Shown: positions 20,153 through 30,139 of the stretch, piece by piece
Layout of the letters: each line of letters opens with the position of its first letter
How positions within the stretch are numbered: the first letter of the stretch is position 1
Source: Entamoeba invadens IP1
Lineage: Eukaryota; Evosea; Mastigamoebida; Endamoebidae
Length of the DNA: 64,000 bases
NCBI RefSeq assembly: GCF_000330505.1
Contig: NW_004443615.1
Coordinates: 359,866-423,865, forward strand
Reading direction: 5' to 3'
Translations under genes and position numbers: made by a program
The notes under the pieces: model-generated
Databases searched by the model: none
What the model saw: the letters and a program-made list of their open reading frames with translations, nothing else
What the model was told of the DNA's origin: nothing

Positions 20153-21391
20153 ATGAACTCATATTTCTATACTAAAATGAGTGAAATAGACCCATTCCAT
20201 TTGCAAATTGTATCAAAGTACTTGACTACCATTAACGACTTTATTTCACTTGAAATTGTATGTAAGAAGTATAAAGGTAATATGGAAAAGTTTCATAATA
20301 ACCCAATTCCAGTAGATAAGAAAACCATCAAGTACTTTCCCAATATCGAGACACTCAATTTGTGGAGTAAAACAGACGAGCGTTTTGGTAATGATATTTA
20401 TAACAATAAAAAAGACGCACAGAACAAAGTCGACTTCTTTCAAATCAGTGTGTGGTTTGAGGTGGAATACAACACTGTACGTTCATCCAAAGACTCAAAC
20501 ATTCGATTCCATAACGTCACATACGCTCAGAAAAATAGGAAGAGATTTGGTAACAAGATCCCAGACTGTGTCACAAAATTGGGTGAAGAATGCTTTTCAA
20601 AAGATGGAAATTTTAAAATCCATACAGTGACCCTTCCTCCTCATTTGAAAGAAATAGGTGGGCGTTGTTTTTACGATCAATCATTGGAGTCAATTGACCT
20701 CCCACCTTCACTAACTAAAATTGATGGTGATTACTGCTTTTATCAATGCTTCAATCTCACCTCCATCAAGCTTCCAGACTCTCTTTCTGTATTGGGCAAC
20801 TACTGTTTCATTGCGTGCTCAAATTTAAAAAGTGTTACAATGCCATCACACCTCAAGAGAATTGGGTATTATTGTTTTGAATACTGTTATTCATTGCAAT
20901 CAATAGAAGTCCCCGACTGTGATGAATTGGATGTATACGCCTTTGAAAAATGCAAAAGTCTGACATCTGCGTCGCTCGGTGGTTCTTTCAGTAAAATAGA
21001 AGATAATGTTTTTGCGAAGTGTAGTTCCCTTGTCTCCATTAACTTCCCAACTAGTATCTTAGCCTTTGGGGCGTTTTGTTTTACTGGATGTCAAATGGAA
21101 TCGATAGTACTCCCATCTAATTTGAAAGAAGTTTCGTGTGGCTGTTTTTATCAATGTTCTTCTCTTAAAAGTGTTATTCTTCCAACCACCGTCAGTTCAA
21201 TAGGAGAATACGCATTTTCTGAATGCGTGAATTTGAAAACGTTGCTCCTCCCCAGTAGTGTAAAGGAATTAAAAGAACAATGTTTTGATGGGTGCACACA
21301 ACTTGACATCATCGTCCCGAGCACAGTCACATTTATTGAAGAAAAATGTTTTCAAAATTGCAAGAGTGTTGTTTACCAACACGTCGAATAA
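20153..21391 (+). CDS. BspA-type leucine-rich-repeat protein
   Basis: A 412-residue protein of the BspA-like LRR family that is greatly expanded in Entamoeba. The N-terminal 110 residues carry the family's cap (HLQIVSKYLTTINDFISLEI, NPIPVDKKTIKYFPNIETL). About ten LRR_5 repeats follow, each built around a phrase like LTSIKLPDSLSVLGNYCF or SLKSVILPTTVSSIGEYAF. No signal peptide or anchor. Family members have been described as cell-surface proteins in one case, but most are unassigned. The in-frame ATG at 20177 (MSEIDPFHLQ) may be the true start, since the family cap begins there. Confidence 0.88.
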   Translation: MNSYFYTKMSEIDPFHLQIVSKYLTTINDFISLEIVCKKYKGNMEKFHNNPIPVDKKTIKYFPNIETLNLWSKTDERFGNDIYNNKKDAQNKVDFFQISVWFEVEYNTVRSSKDSNIRFHNVTYAQKNRKRFGNKIPDCVTKLGEECFSKDGNFKIHTVTLPPHLKEIGGRCFYDQSLESIDLPPSLTKIDGDYCFYQCFNLTSIKLPDSLSVLGNYCFIACSNLKSVTMPSHLKRIGYYCFEYCYSLQSIEVPDCDELDVYAFEKCKSLTSASLGGSFSKIEDNVFAKCSSLVSINFPTSILAFGAFCFTGCQMESIVLPSNLKEVSCGCFYQCSSLKSVILPTTVSSIGEYAFSECVNLKTLLLPSSVKELKEQCFDGCTQLDIIVPSTVTFIEEKCFQNCKSVVYQHVE

Positions 21392-21468
21392 GTCATTAAG
21401 TTTTGAACCTTTAAATTTTTATTTCACATCATTCAAATCAAATTGTAAAAAATCAACTCAAAAAGGTA

Positions 21469-23592
21469 ATGTCAAAAGATGGCACAACAAATGAAATTTA
21501 TCATTACAAAAGAAGTATCTCATCAATAAAAGTCGAATGCAAAACACCATATATGGGTATACCAGATACAACTATTATCGATGAAAAGTCTACAGAAGAA
21601 TTCCCTCTCGCGCTATTGCCTCTTCTTATTCCTCAGAGTACTTTCGACAGCTTTAATGTGACAAATTTAGTCACAGAACAAAGCCTTACACTAAGTATGC
21701 CAACAATCAGTTATACACTTCGTGATGCGATCGCTAACAAAAAACTTTCATTGGACAACCCACCTCATTTGCCTCATATAGAATCTTTCATATTCGACAT
21801 TCTGAATTTGTTTATTACAAAAGACTTACCCAAAGTAACTTTGGAAGATTTCTATGTATATGATGAACGGGGGAAGATAAGCACATTTGGAGATATCTAT
21901 TTTTGGTTCGATGTTTGCGCACCGAACATCACTTATTTTGTCTCGGAGAAGTCGGCTATAATGTCGGAGGGAGTTCGATATTGGCTCGACCTGAAGAAAA
22001 AACAGAACGTGCAAAAGGCGACGATAACTGATCTCCATAATGTGCTCAATCAATTTTTAGAAGAGGTTGGGTATACGGGTGACAACAATTTTAGTGTTGG
22101 AAATTTTCTCATTGCATTGAACTCGATGACCCAATTCACTGAAATAGAACACAATGAGTATTACAACCATTGCAAATCAGTTAAACTTGGCGACGAAATT
22201 GATGTGACTGAGTTGTACCTTTATGTAAACAACACCCCCATTCAGTTCGACAAATTTAAGTTTGTTGAGATAAAAAAGAACAACGTCAAAGTTCCAATGG
22301 TATGTTTGAAGAGTGACACAAATTGCTTTGCTGAGTTGCTAGGGAGTGGGTCTTATGGGAAAGTGTTGAAAGGGAAATACATTTCTCGTGATGGTTCAAC
22401 CCATGAAGGTGTAGACGTAGCAATTAAATGGTTTATTCCACAGAAATATGGTAATGTGTATGGGCAATATTTTTATCTTCGTGAAGTGAGGATGTTGAGC
22501 AGTTTAAAGCGTGAGCCAAATATTGCAGAAATCATTGGTAAAAATGATGAGAACGGACTTATTGTTCAACGGCTGTATAAACAAACATTAAGGTCATTTA
22601 TTCAAGGCCAAAAACAAACAGTGTTTAGTTCTTTTGATACGAGTCGGGATGCACTTGTGTATATTATGGATATAGTGAATGCAGTTTTAAACTTCAAGGA
22701 AGTTGGATTGTTTCATCGTGACTACAAGATGGAGAATACATTTTTGTTGGACGATAGAGCATACATGGGAGACTTTGGGTCTGGTGTTGTTCTGTCACTA
22801 ACAAACACTGGCAATACTAGTTTGGGAACAATTGGAAACTTTCCACCAAACTACTATATAGAAAAGGACAGACAAAGAATAGACACTTATAGTGTTGCTG
22901 TGTTGTTATCGAATTTCTTTTTCACCCAAACGAATTCAACAAGTGGTCTTGTCATAAAAGCATACCAAAAATATGGAAATCCAGATACATTTGCAGAGGA
23001 AGTTCGCGAAAAGAAACAGAAAGAAATGATAAAGGTTATTAATGACAATATCTTATACAAATTGTACAATTTCAATTGTACACAACAACAAGTCGACAAA
23101 AGACTTGTTAAATATGTTGAAACCCTCAAAACTGATTTAATGAATATAATCGAAGCAGGCAAAAAACAATCAAAAGATGATTTGGGGCGTGCGAAATTGC
23201 AGTCGATAGTAGAAAACACTAAAACGTGTCTCAAAGATGTTTTTAAATATGACTACAAACAACTCGATCACAGAGTCGTAGATGACGTGGCAAGCTTGTT
23301 TCAGAGTTTCACCAAGATGTATTCCTTAGAAGAAAAGAAAATTGAGAACCACCCTATTTCATATATTACATTCTTAGACGATATCAATGCTAACAAATAT
23401 GAAGATGCACTGAACGCTATGTACTATATACTCCAAGCATTGGCATTTGTTTGTGGCCAGAAAGAAGACATGAAAATGGCTGAAAGCGTTTGGGTACTTG
23501 GAAAGGAACTCTGCAAATTCATTGATGGCAAGAAAAGACAAGAGATGATGGCAACTCTTGAATGTCTTCATAGTGCCGTCCATTCTCAATAA
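21469..23592 (+). CDS. protein kinase with an N-terminal pseudokinase-like region
   Basis: A 707-residue protein. The second kinase domain (about 285-500) has GSGSYGKV (glycine loop), VAIKWF (ATP-binding Lys), HRDYKMENTFL (catalytic loop) and DFGSG, so it may be active, though the APE motif is replaced (GTIGNFPPNYY). Residues 70-190 look like the C-lobe of a decayed kinase: MPTISYTLRDAI, then FITKDLPKVTLEDFYVYDERG in place of the HRD loop and ISTFGDIYFWF in place of DFG. The C-terminal 200 residues are helical and unassigned. It starts 77 bp after the LRR gene on the same strand, with its own short leader. The substrate is unknown. Confidence 0.8.
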   Translation: MSKDGTTNEIYHYKRSISSIKVECKTPYMGIPDTTIIDEKSTEEFPLALLPLLIPQSTFDSFNVTNLVTEQSLTLSMPTISYTLRDAIANKKLSLDNPPHLPHIESFIFDILNLFITKDLPKVTLEDFYVYDERGKISTFGDIYFWFDVCAPNITYFVSEKSAIMSEGVRYWLDLKKKQNVQKATITDLHNVLNQFLEEVGYTGDNNFSVGNFLIALNSMTQFTEIEHNEYYNHCKSVKLGDEIDVTELYLYVNNTPIQFDKFKFVEIKKNNVKVPMVCLKSDTNCFAELLGSGSYGKVLKGKYISRDGSTHEGVDVAIKWFIPQKYGNVYGQYFYLREVRMLSSLKREPNIAEIIGKNDENGLIVQRLYKQTLRSFIQGQKQTVFSSFDTSRDALVYIMDIVNAVLNFKEVGLFHRDYKMENTFLLDDRAYMGDFGSGVVLSLTNTGNTSLGTIGNFPPNYYIEKDRQRIDTYSVAVLLSNFFFTQTNSTSGLVIKAYQKYGNPDTFAEEVREKKQKEMIKVINDNILYKLYNFNCTQQQVDKRLVKYVETLKTDLMNIIEAGKKQSKDDLGRAKLQSIVENTKTCLKDVFKYDYKQLDHRVVDDVASLFQSFTKMYSLEEKKIENHPISYITFLDDINANKYEDALNAMYYILQALAFVCGQKEDMKMAESVWVLGKELCKFIDGKKRQEMMATLECLHSAVHSQ

Positions 23593-24016
23593 TAACTCAA
23601 ATAATTAGAATTAGAATTATTCGTTCAATTGGTAAAAACTAGAATTTATACTATTCTTGAATTATATATAATTATTAACCATAAATAATACTATATTAAT
23701 ACTATAATTTCAAATCAGAAACAATGATAAAAAAACTATTACAATATTCCATAAATTGTTTTAACGAATGACAAGAATATAGTAAATAGAATGATATTTG
23801 TAACTATATAACAATGAGAATTCAGAACACACAGAGAACAAAAGTTTTGTCGTTGCAACAATAGCAAAAATGCATTGTTTTTTGGGATATTTGGGCAACT
23901 CGAAAAAAGTGACACGAAAGCTTCAGAGATATCTGCTTTAAACAAATAAAAAAAGTCCACGTACAACTACGTGGAAGAACTAATAAAATGGGAACCAAAC
24001 TATTCAATTCAGAGAG
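23593..24016. other. intergenic region with 5'-leader hairpin
   Basis: A+T-rich to about 23810, then less so. It contains acaatagc..gcattgt followed by a T-run (23861-23882), and the strong hairpin listed separately. No gene seen. Confidence 0.4.
23956..23975 (+). repeat. perfect 8-bp hairpin upstream of calreticulin
   Basis: tccacgta-caac-tacgtgga, 8 bp with a 4-nt loop, ending 41 nt before the calreticulin start codon. It may fold in the leader RNA or be a palindromic protein-binding site; function unknown. Confidence 0.55.
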
Positions 24017-25249
24017 ATGTTCATTCTTCTGGCATTATTGGCCGTCTCGCAGTCCAAAGTATATTTCCACGAGGACTTTGCGAACAAAGACAAGTGGATA
24101 GACTCGACTTCCTCAGGGAAGACACTTGGGCAGTTTAAATTAGCCCGTGGGAAGTGGTATGGTGATGAGAACAATCAAGGTCTTCAAACATCTGAAGATA
24201 ATAAGTTCTACATAGCTGCCGCCAAGTTAGATGAGGAATTTGGCAATGAAAACAAAACTACAGTCATTCAGTATAACATTAAGTTTGAACAGAACATTGA
24301 TTGTGGAGGAGGATACATCAAGTTGATTCCAAAGAGTGCTATTGAATCAGAGGAGAAATTCACCCCAGACTCAAACTACAATATTATGTTTGGCCCAGAT
24401 GTCTGCGGCTCTTCTAAGAGAACACACGTCATCATGAGTTACAAGGGAAAGAATCATTTGATCAAGAAAGAAATCAAGTGCGAGTCAGATGAGATCTCTC
24501 ATTTGTACACTTTGATTGTTAAGCCCGATAACACTTACGTTGTCAAGATCGACGGCGTTGAGAAGCAAAAGGGTTCATTTGCTGATGACTGGGATATGCT
24601 CCTTCCAAAGGAAATTGAAGATCCAAAGATCTCGAAGCCATCGGACTGGGTCGATGAGAAGGAAATCGATGATCCAGAAGATAAGAAACCAGAAGGATGG
24701 GACGACATTCCAAAAACTATTGTCGATCCTAACGCTAAGAAACCAGAAGAATGGGACGACGAAGACGACGGAGCTTGGGAAGCACCAACTATTGAAAACC
24801 CAGCATATAAGGGTGAATGGAAGCCTAAGAAGATCCCCAACCCAGCTTATAAGGGAGAATGGGTCCATCCAAAGATTGCTAACCCAGACTATGTATATGA
24901 CGCTAATCTGTATAAGTTTGAAAATTTCAAGTACATCGGAATTGATGTCTGGCAAGTCAAGTCTGGAACTATCTATGACGATATCTTGATCACCGATAAC
25001 GAGACTGAAGCCGAGGAACAAGCCAAAGTCATCTTGGAAAGAAACAAAAAGGAAAAGGCTATGAGAGACGAAATCAAGGAAAAGGAAAGAAAGGAGGCTG
25101 AAGAAAAGAAGAAGATTGAAGACGCTAAAAAGGCTGAAGAAGAGGCCAAGAAGAAGGCTGAGGAAGAAAAGAAAGCCGAAGAAGAGAAGAAGGAAGAGCC
25201 AAAGAAAGAACCAACTCCAGAAGAAATTAAAAACAAAGAGGAGCTTTAA
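24017..25249 (+). CDS. CRT: calreticulin
   Basis: A 410-residue ER lectin chaperone. It has a signal peptide (MFILLALLAVSQSKV), a globular N-domain beginning VYFHEDFANKDKWIDS, and a P-domain (about 195-290) with the first repeat set (DPEDKKPEGWDD, DPNAKKPEEWDD) and second set (NPAYKGEWKPKKI, NPAYKGEWVHPKI). A long K/E-rich calcium-binding tail follows. It ends KEEL, a variant of the KDEL retrieval signal. In Entamoeba calreticulin also appears at the surface during phagocytosis and binds C1q, as known for E. histolytica. No introns. Confidence 0.96.
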   Translation: MFILLALLAVSQSKVYFHEDFANKDKWIDSTSSGKTLGQFKLARGKWYGDENNQGLQTSEDNKFYIAAAKLDEEFGNENKTTVIQYNIKFEQNIDCGGGYIKLIPKSAIESEEKFTPDSNYNIMFGPDVCGSSKRTHVIMSYKGKNHLIKKEIKCESDEISHLYTLIVKPDNTYVVKIDGVEKQKGSFADDWDMLLPKEIEDPKISKPSDWVDEKEIDDPEDKKPEGWDDIPKTIVDPNAKKPEEWDDEDDGAWEAPTIENPAYKGEWKPKKIPNPAYKGEWVHPKIANPDYVYDANLYKFENFKYIGIDVWQVKSGTIYDDILITDNETEAEEQAKVILERNKKEKAMRDEIKEKERKEAEEKKKIEDAKKAEEEAKKKAEEEKKAEEEKKEEPKKEPTPEEIKNKEEL

Positions 25250-25816
25250 TTAAACATTATTTTCGATATGGTTATTTATTTTATTAAAATATACTATTAT
25301 GATACTATTATTAGTTTTTATTATAAAAATATTATTATAACTTTAATTATATTTTTAGAACTAAAAATATTACATCTAATAAATTTTAATTATTTAAGAG
25401 CATTAATTTAACTACTAATTTCTACTTAGTATAATAAAATAACTATATAATAGTTTGTTTTTGTAATAGTGAGAAAGTGATAAATATAATAAACTAATAT
25501 TTAATTATTGACTATTGATAACTAGTTTACTGGTTTTGTTATAATTTTAATATAAGAAAGAATTATTAACTAAATATAGTTTTATTTGTATTTTAGATTT
25601 TGTTCATATACAAATAATAAAAGTCTAATAATTAAACAAAACTAAATTTAATAATATATTCAACAGAATGAAATACTTATTTTCGAGAGATACTATTTAT
25701 ATAAAATAAAAAACTAGAACAAATTTCAAGAAGAAGAAAAAACTCAAAATAGTCCAACAGGAAAAAAAACCTGTTTTCTGACTCCAAAAAATCATAAAAA
25801 AGTCCATAACAAGCCG
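25250..25816. other. A+T-rich intergenic DNA
   Basis: About 570 bp of nearly pure A+T between two same-strand genes. No supported feature. Confidence 0.45.
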
Positions 25817-25898
25817 ATGCGAATCAACGGTGTTTAATGAGATGGCCTCTAAGGAACTGCAAAACGAGCAGATAAATCCCGAACTTGAAAAAGTGTAA
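25817..25898 (+). other. two tiny upstream ORFs before CAP
   Basis: ATG at 25817 opens a 6-codon frame ending at 25837, and ATG at 25842 opens an 18-codon frame (MASKELQNEQINPELEKV) ending at 25898, six bases before the CAP start. The stretch is far less A+T-rich than the DNA upstream. They matter only if the transcript starts upstream of 25817; Entamoeba leaders are usually shorter. Confidence 0.35.
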
Positions 25899-25904
25899 AC
25901 AGAG

Positions 25905-27311
25905 ATGTCAAGCGAAGCCGAATTGAAAGCACTTCTTGCTCAAGTAATGAGTCGTTTAGAGACTGTCACCGCGCGTTTGGAGAAGATCGAAGGAACTCAA
26001 GGGACAGCCAATGCAGCTCCTTCTGCTGGTGCGTGTGAAGGTGAATGCAAAGCACAAACAGCTTTCATTGAACTTCGTGATTTGTATTTGACTCCATTAG
26101 TTGAAAAGTCGAATGCATTTGACCCAATTTTGGGACAAGCTCTTGCCGATTACATTGCTATTGTTAATGCTGTTGGTGACTTTGTTGGGATGGCTGCCAA
26201 GTCGAAGAAACCGACACAAGAAGGACTTCAAAAGTTGATTCAACCCATTGGAGATAAGATGTCTGCCATTGGATCATACAAGGACAAACAATTCAAGTCC
26301 CCGTTCATCAACAACTTCTCTGCTATTGCTGAAGCGTCACAAGCTTTTGCTTGGATCTGTGTCGACAAGACTCCAGCACCTTTTGTTAATGATGCCATTC
26401 CATCCGTCGAGTTCTATACCAATAAAATCCTTGTTGCCACTAAAGGAAAGGAACAAGACAAATTCGACTGGGCTATTAACTTCGTGAAGTTCTTGAAGGA
26501 GATGGTTGTCTATATTAAACAATACCACACCACTGGCTTGACTTGGAACCCTAATGGTGCCGAGGCTTCCGCCCCTACTGCAGCTCCAGTCCAAAAAGCA
26601 CCAGCTCCAAAGAAAGAAGCACCAAAGGCTAATCCCGCTGGATTGTTTGCTGACTTGAATAAGGGCACTGGTATTTCAGGTGGATTGAAACACGTCACCA
26701 ACGATATGAAGACTAAGAACATGAAACCAGAAGATAAGAAACCAGTTGAGCCAAAAGCAGCACCAAAGACTGCTAAACCAGCTGCGGCTAAACAAGCTGT
26801 TCAGAAGCCCCCAAAGATGGAAAAGGTTGGCAACAAATGGGACATCTCCTATCAAAATGGAAACAACGCGATGGAAATCGAAGGCGATTTCAAGGACTCC
26901 ATTTATATCTTCAAATGTGAAAATTCGACGATTAGAGTGAAGGGAAAAATTAACTGCATCTCCATCGATAACTGCAAGAAGGTCAACTTGATCTGCGACA
27001 CCGTCGTTTCTTATATCGAATTGGTTAACTGCACTTCTATCGATATGAGAATCACCGACTTGACTCCTACTATTAACATCGATAAGTCACAAAGCGTCGT
27101 CGTTCACTTGTCCGACAAATGCCTTGATGGAAAGTCAACCGTCAATACATCAAAGTGCGACGCTATTTCAATCGCTATTCCAAACCCAGAAGATAAGACT
27201 GACGAGGTCGAGTACCCAGTCCCAGAACAAATGTTCACAACTGTCGAACACAACAAACTCTACCCACAAATCTACTTCCACGACAAGTCATCTTACTACT
27301 TCCCAAAGTAA
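25905..27311 (+). CDS. CAP: adenylyl cyclase-associated protein (CAP/Srv2)
   Basis: A 468-residue actin-monomer recycling protein. The start (LLAQVMSRLETVTARLEKIE) is the oligomerising coiled coil. The helical folded domain spans about 50-215 (FIELRDLYLTPLVEKSNAFD, PFVNDAIPSVEFYTNKIL), then proline/alanine-rich linkers (about 220-300) and a WH2-like segment GLFADLNKGTGISGGLKHV. The C-terminal CARP beta-helix (about 305-455) contains MEKVGNKWDISYQNGN and INCISIDNCKKVNLICD. It would work with cofilin and profilin in the cortex of this motile amoeba. Codon use is strongly biased as in abundant proteins. Confidence 0.95.
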   Translation: MSSEAELKALLAQVMSRLETVTARLEKIEGTQGTANAAPSAGACEGECKAQTAFIELRDLYLTPLVEKSNAFDPILGQALADYIAIVNAVGDFVGMAAKSKKPTQEGLQKLIQPIGDKMSAIGSYKDKQFKSPFINNFSAIAEASQAFAWICVDKTPAPFVNDAIPSVEFYTNKILVATKGKEQDKFDWAINFVKFLKEMVVYIKQYHTTGLTWNPNGAEASAPTAAPVQKAPAPKKEAPKANPAGLFADLNKGTGISGGLKHVTNDMKTKNMKPEDKKPVEPKAAPKTAKPAAAKQAVQKPPKMEKVGNKWDISYQNGNNAMEIEGDFKDSIYIFKCENSTIRVKGKINCISIDNCKKVNLICDTVVSYIELVNCTSIDMRITDLTPTINIDKSQSVVVHLSDKCLDGKSTVNTSKCDAISIAIPNPEDKTDEVEYPVPEQMFTTVEHNKLYPQIYFHDKSSYYFPK

Positions 27312-27711
27312 ATCACTAGTTCTCATCTTTCAGTCTTATTTTTATTGTATTATTATGTTATAATATATATTAATACATTTCTTTTTACTAATATGATATT
27401 ATTTATTTTAATACAGTTTTATGGTTTGGGTTGATTTAACAAAATACTATTTTTTTATTAGAAAGAAAACAAATGAGTGTTATGGTATTATGTTGTCTAT
27501 TTCTGGAATGACGGCAATATGACAGAAATATGAAGGGAAATACAGAAAACGACAGTTTAATGATTAAAATAGATAATGATTTTTACTATAAATTATAATT
27601 AAATTAGATAGAAACTAGACCACAACGAAACAATAAAACACATTATAAATTCCAGCCAAAATCAAAACACGAGGTGATGATGTATAAAGAACAATAATAC
27701 TAAGAAATCAG
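27312..27711. other. intergenic region
   Basis: 400 bp, A+T-rich, no recognised element. Confidence 0.4.
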
Positions 27712-28278
27712 ATGGAGCATAGTGAGTCAGTTACACCCGTCGATTACATCACTATACTCAACAAAGTCTATAAGGACAACGCCGAAGCCAAAGCGATATT
27801 GTTGTCTCATGGAGAATCAATCTACAGACTGGCTGAGGAGATCTCGAAGAAGCACCCCGAGTACAATGTCAACTTACAATTTGTGAAGGAAGCTGCTTAT
27901 CTCCACGACATCGGAATAAAATTTGTTTCAGCACCAGCCCTCCACTGCAATGGAACAGAGAAGTACATCTTACATGGGCCACTTGGTGCGGATTTATTGA
28001 GAACTATGAACTTGGAAGCACTTGCTCGTGTAGCTGAGAGACACACGGGTACGGGACTCACTGCACAGAACGTCCAAAAACAAAACATCTTGGTGAGTAC
28101 ACAGAGAAACATGATGCCTCAAACCATCGAAGAAAAGATTGTGTGTTACTGCGACAAATTCTACTCGAAGACAAAACTCGACCAAATCATCCCATACGAA
28201 GACATCAAAGACAAATTATCGAAACACGGCGATGACGTTGTACAAAGACTTGACATGCTCCACAACATGTTCATGTAA
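27712..28278 (+). CDS. HD-domain phosphohydrolase of bacterial type
   Basis: A 188-residue protein with a compact HD domain: YLHDIGIKF (about 62-70, metal-binding His-Asp), CNGTEKYILHGPLGADLL (second His), and VAERHTGTGLTAQN (third His). EKIVCYCDKFYSK near the end supplies the last Asp of the metal site. This is the short HDIG-type hydrolase common in Bacteroidetes and Firmicutes, including the phrase ERHTGTGL. The substrate is unknown, probably a nucleotide or phosphorylated metabolite. Intronless and so close to bacterial forms that lateral transfer is likely, as for many Entamoeba metabolic genes. It ends 53 bp from the convergent neighbour. Confidence 0.85.
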   Translation: MEHSESVTPVDYITILNKVYKDNAEAKAILLSHGESIYRLAEEISKKHPEYNVNLQFVKEAAYLHDIGIKFVSAPALHCNGTEKYILHGPLGADLLRTMNLEALARVAERHTGTGLTAQNVQKQNILVSTQRNMMPQTIEEKIVCYCDKFYSKTKLDQIIPYEDIKDKLSKHGDDVVQRLDMLHNMFM

Positions 28279-28331
28279 CATGACTATTCTTTCTCTTTAT
28301 GGTTTCAATAGCTAATGTAAACAGAAGTGAT

Positions 28332-29870
28332 TCAATTAGAAGCAACAGGGTAGATCGCAAATCGGGTGAAAATACCATTGACACCTTGTGGAAGTTGAAT
28401 GTTCGTCGCCGCTGATGGGACTTGCATGTATTGTATGCATTGCATATCCGCAAATGAGGATTTCGACCCAATTTCGCTATTTTGGAGGTTTGTTAAATTG
28501 AGGACATGCATTTGTGAGTCGATTGTGAGGACACTATCACTGATTTGGTCGCCGAAGGCGACCAATGGCATCAAGTTATTTGAGTAGCACAAGCCAAAGA
28601 AGTCGCCGTTGATCTTTTTTGTTTCGCTGAGTTTTGATGACGAGAAGTTTGGGAAGACGTCGTCGGTCAAGATGAAGTCGTTCACTGTTAACTCTCGCAT
28701 GTTTGTCCCCGTCAACAGCGCGATTTTCATCGCGGACTTGATTTTCAATTTGAGCCATCGTTGAATTGCGACCAAAAACATCGAGAAGTGAATGTCGAAG
28801 TTCTCAATTTCTATTGGAATCTTCATCTCGACAAATGCCTTGTTGATCCGATTCAAAAAGGAGGCGACGCTTGGGTCTTCGATGTTCACTTTGCGTTCGG
28901 AATACGCCCATAACTTCCTCGCCATATTTAATGCCCAAATTGCCTCAGAAAGGTATAACGTGCCAATATCTTTGTATGGCAACAACCGAACGGATGAGAT
29001 CACATATTCACTCACAGACAACGCAACACTCTCTGCTAACACTGCAGCATTCAACGTTTTGTAATTTTTACACCTCTCGTAGATGTAACTGAATGACTCT
29101 TTGATGGGTATCTGCTCTGCTTCTAATTGAGATACTAAGTCTGTGCCATCAACTACTTTCTCCTTTTCTGCGATGAATTTGTCAACAATTCGAGACAATT
29201 TGTCCTTGTCTATGGTACCTAATGTCACTTCAGAATCAATCACAGATGTCTCGTGGAAGTTGCCACAATACAACACAGCAGACTTCCCATAATTTGGAAT
29301 TTGAAGGGTGGAGACCATTTTCCCAATTAGATTCAATTCGTACTGCTGAATAAAATTCAGAGTCACGGGAACATAGTCTTCGACGACATTTTCTTTTTCA
29401 TTCACCGCTTTGTCCAATTCAAAAACAACTAAAGACAGAGACGCGTCAGCATAAATATCACTCAACGACAATCGCACTATATCACATTTCAATTGCGTCT
29501 TCCTTGCAAAGACGGTTGGCATTTTGTTGAATGGAACGGTTTCCGAGACCACAAATTTCGAGAAAAGTAGGGTTGCGGGCAACTCCTTTTTAAAAGAAGA
29601 CAGTGGGGGATGAAGGTGTGGATGACTCAATTGGATTCTCTTCACTATCGCTTCATCTTTAAGAAGTGTCGGATGTACATTCATTAACACGACAAAATCA
29701 ACACTTTGGAGGGGCGCCATCAGTTGCAACAAAAAGATGGTGTCATCGTCGTGAAGATCTAAATACACTAAAGTCATCAATTTGTCGGTTCGTTTTGGTT
29801 GTGTTTGTTGAACAACAGCGGGTGTCGTTTGTTGTTGGATTGGTTTACTCTTCCACCAACTACTAAACAT
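28332..29870 (-). CDS. uncharacterised 512-residue protein
   Basis: I do not recognise this family. After a Gln/Pro/Thr-rich start (MFSSWWKSKP, then QQQTTPAVVQQTQ) there is an alpha/beta-like region (KLMTLVYLDLHDDDTIFLLQ, VDFVVLMNVHPTLL), a charged middle with CNFHETSV-type strands, and a long helical part (about 270-390). The end is strand-rich (FFGLCYSNNLMPLVAFGD). No signal peptide or membrane segment. Normal composition and a clear ATG make it a real gene. Confidence 0.75.
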   Translation of the reverse strand: MFSSWWKSKPIQQQTTPAVVQQTQPKRTDKLMTLVYLDLHDDDTIFLLQLMAPLQSVDFVVLMNVHPTLLKDEAIVKRIQLSHPHLHPPLSSFKKELPATLLFSKFVVSETVPFNKMPTVFARKTQLKCDIVRLSLSDIYADASLSLVVFELDKAVNEKENVVEDYVPVTLNFIQQYELNLIGKMVSTLQIPNYGKSAVLYCGNFHETSVIDSEVTLGTIDKDKLSRIVDKFIAEKEKVVDGTDLVSQLEAEQIPIKESFSYIYERCKNYKTLNAAVLAESVALSVSEYVISSVRLLPYKDIGTLYLSEAIWALNMARKLWAYSERKVNIEDPSVASFLNRINKAFVEMKIPIEIENFDIHFSMFLVAIQRWLKLKIKSAMKIALLTGTNMRELTVNDFILTDDVFPNFSSSKLSETKKINGDFFGLCYSNNLMPLVAFGDQISDSVLTIDSQMHVLNLTNLQNSEIGSKSSFADMQCIQYMQVPSAATNIQLPQGVNGIFTRFAIYPVASN

Positions 29871-30139
29871 GTTATTCGCATTTCGAGTTCAAAACATCGA
29901 TTTTTTCCAATTTTGTCATTCAAAAACATTTTTCCTTGCACATCTAAATGAAAATCTTCCTCGTGACAATTTCTAATAATTATAAGTAATTTATTATTAA
30001 ATTTAATTCTTAAATAATTGGTATTTTTAGTATCTTTTAACTATATTTTACTTTATCTTTAAAGAATAAATAATGAGACGTGGAACTCCTGAACAACAAA
30101 TAGATTGGAGAATGAATAATAAAAAACACACGAAAACAC
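29871..30139. other. intergenic region
   Basis: 269 bp between two minus-strand genes; it should contain the promoter of the uncharacterised gene to the left. No element recognised. Confidence 0.35.

Noticed and set aside
24535..25236. Long minus-strand frames opposite calreticulin
   Set aside because: Mirror of the repetitive K/E/P-rich coding sequence; low-complexity S/F/L products.
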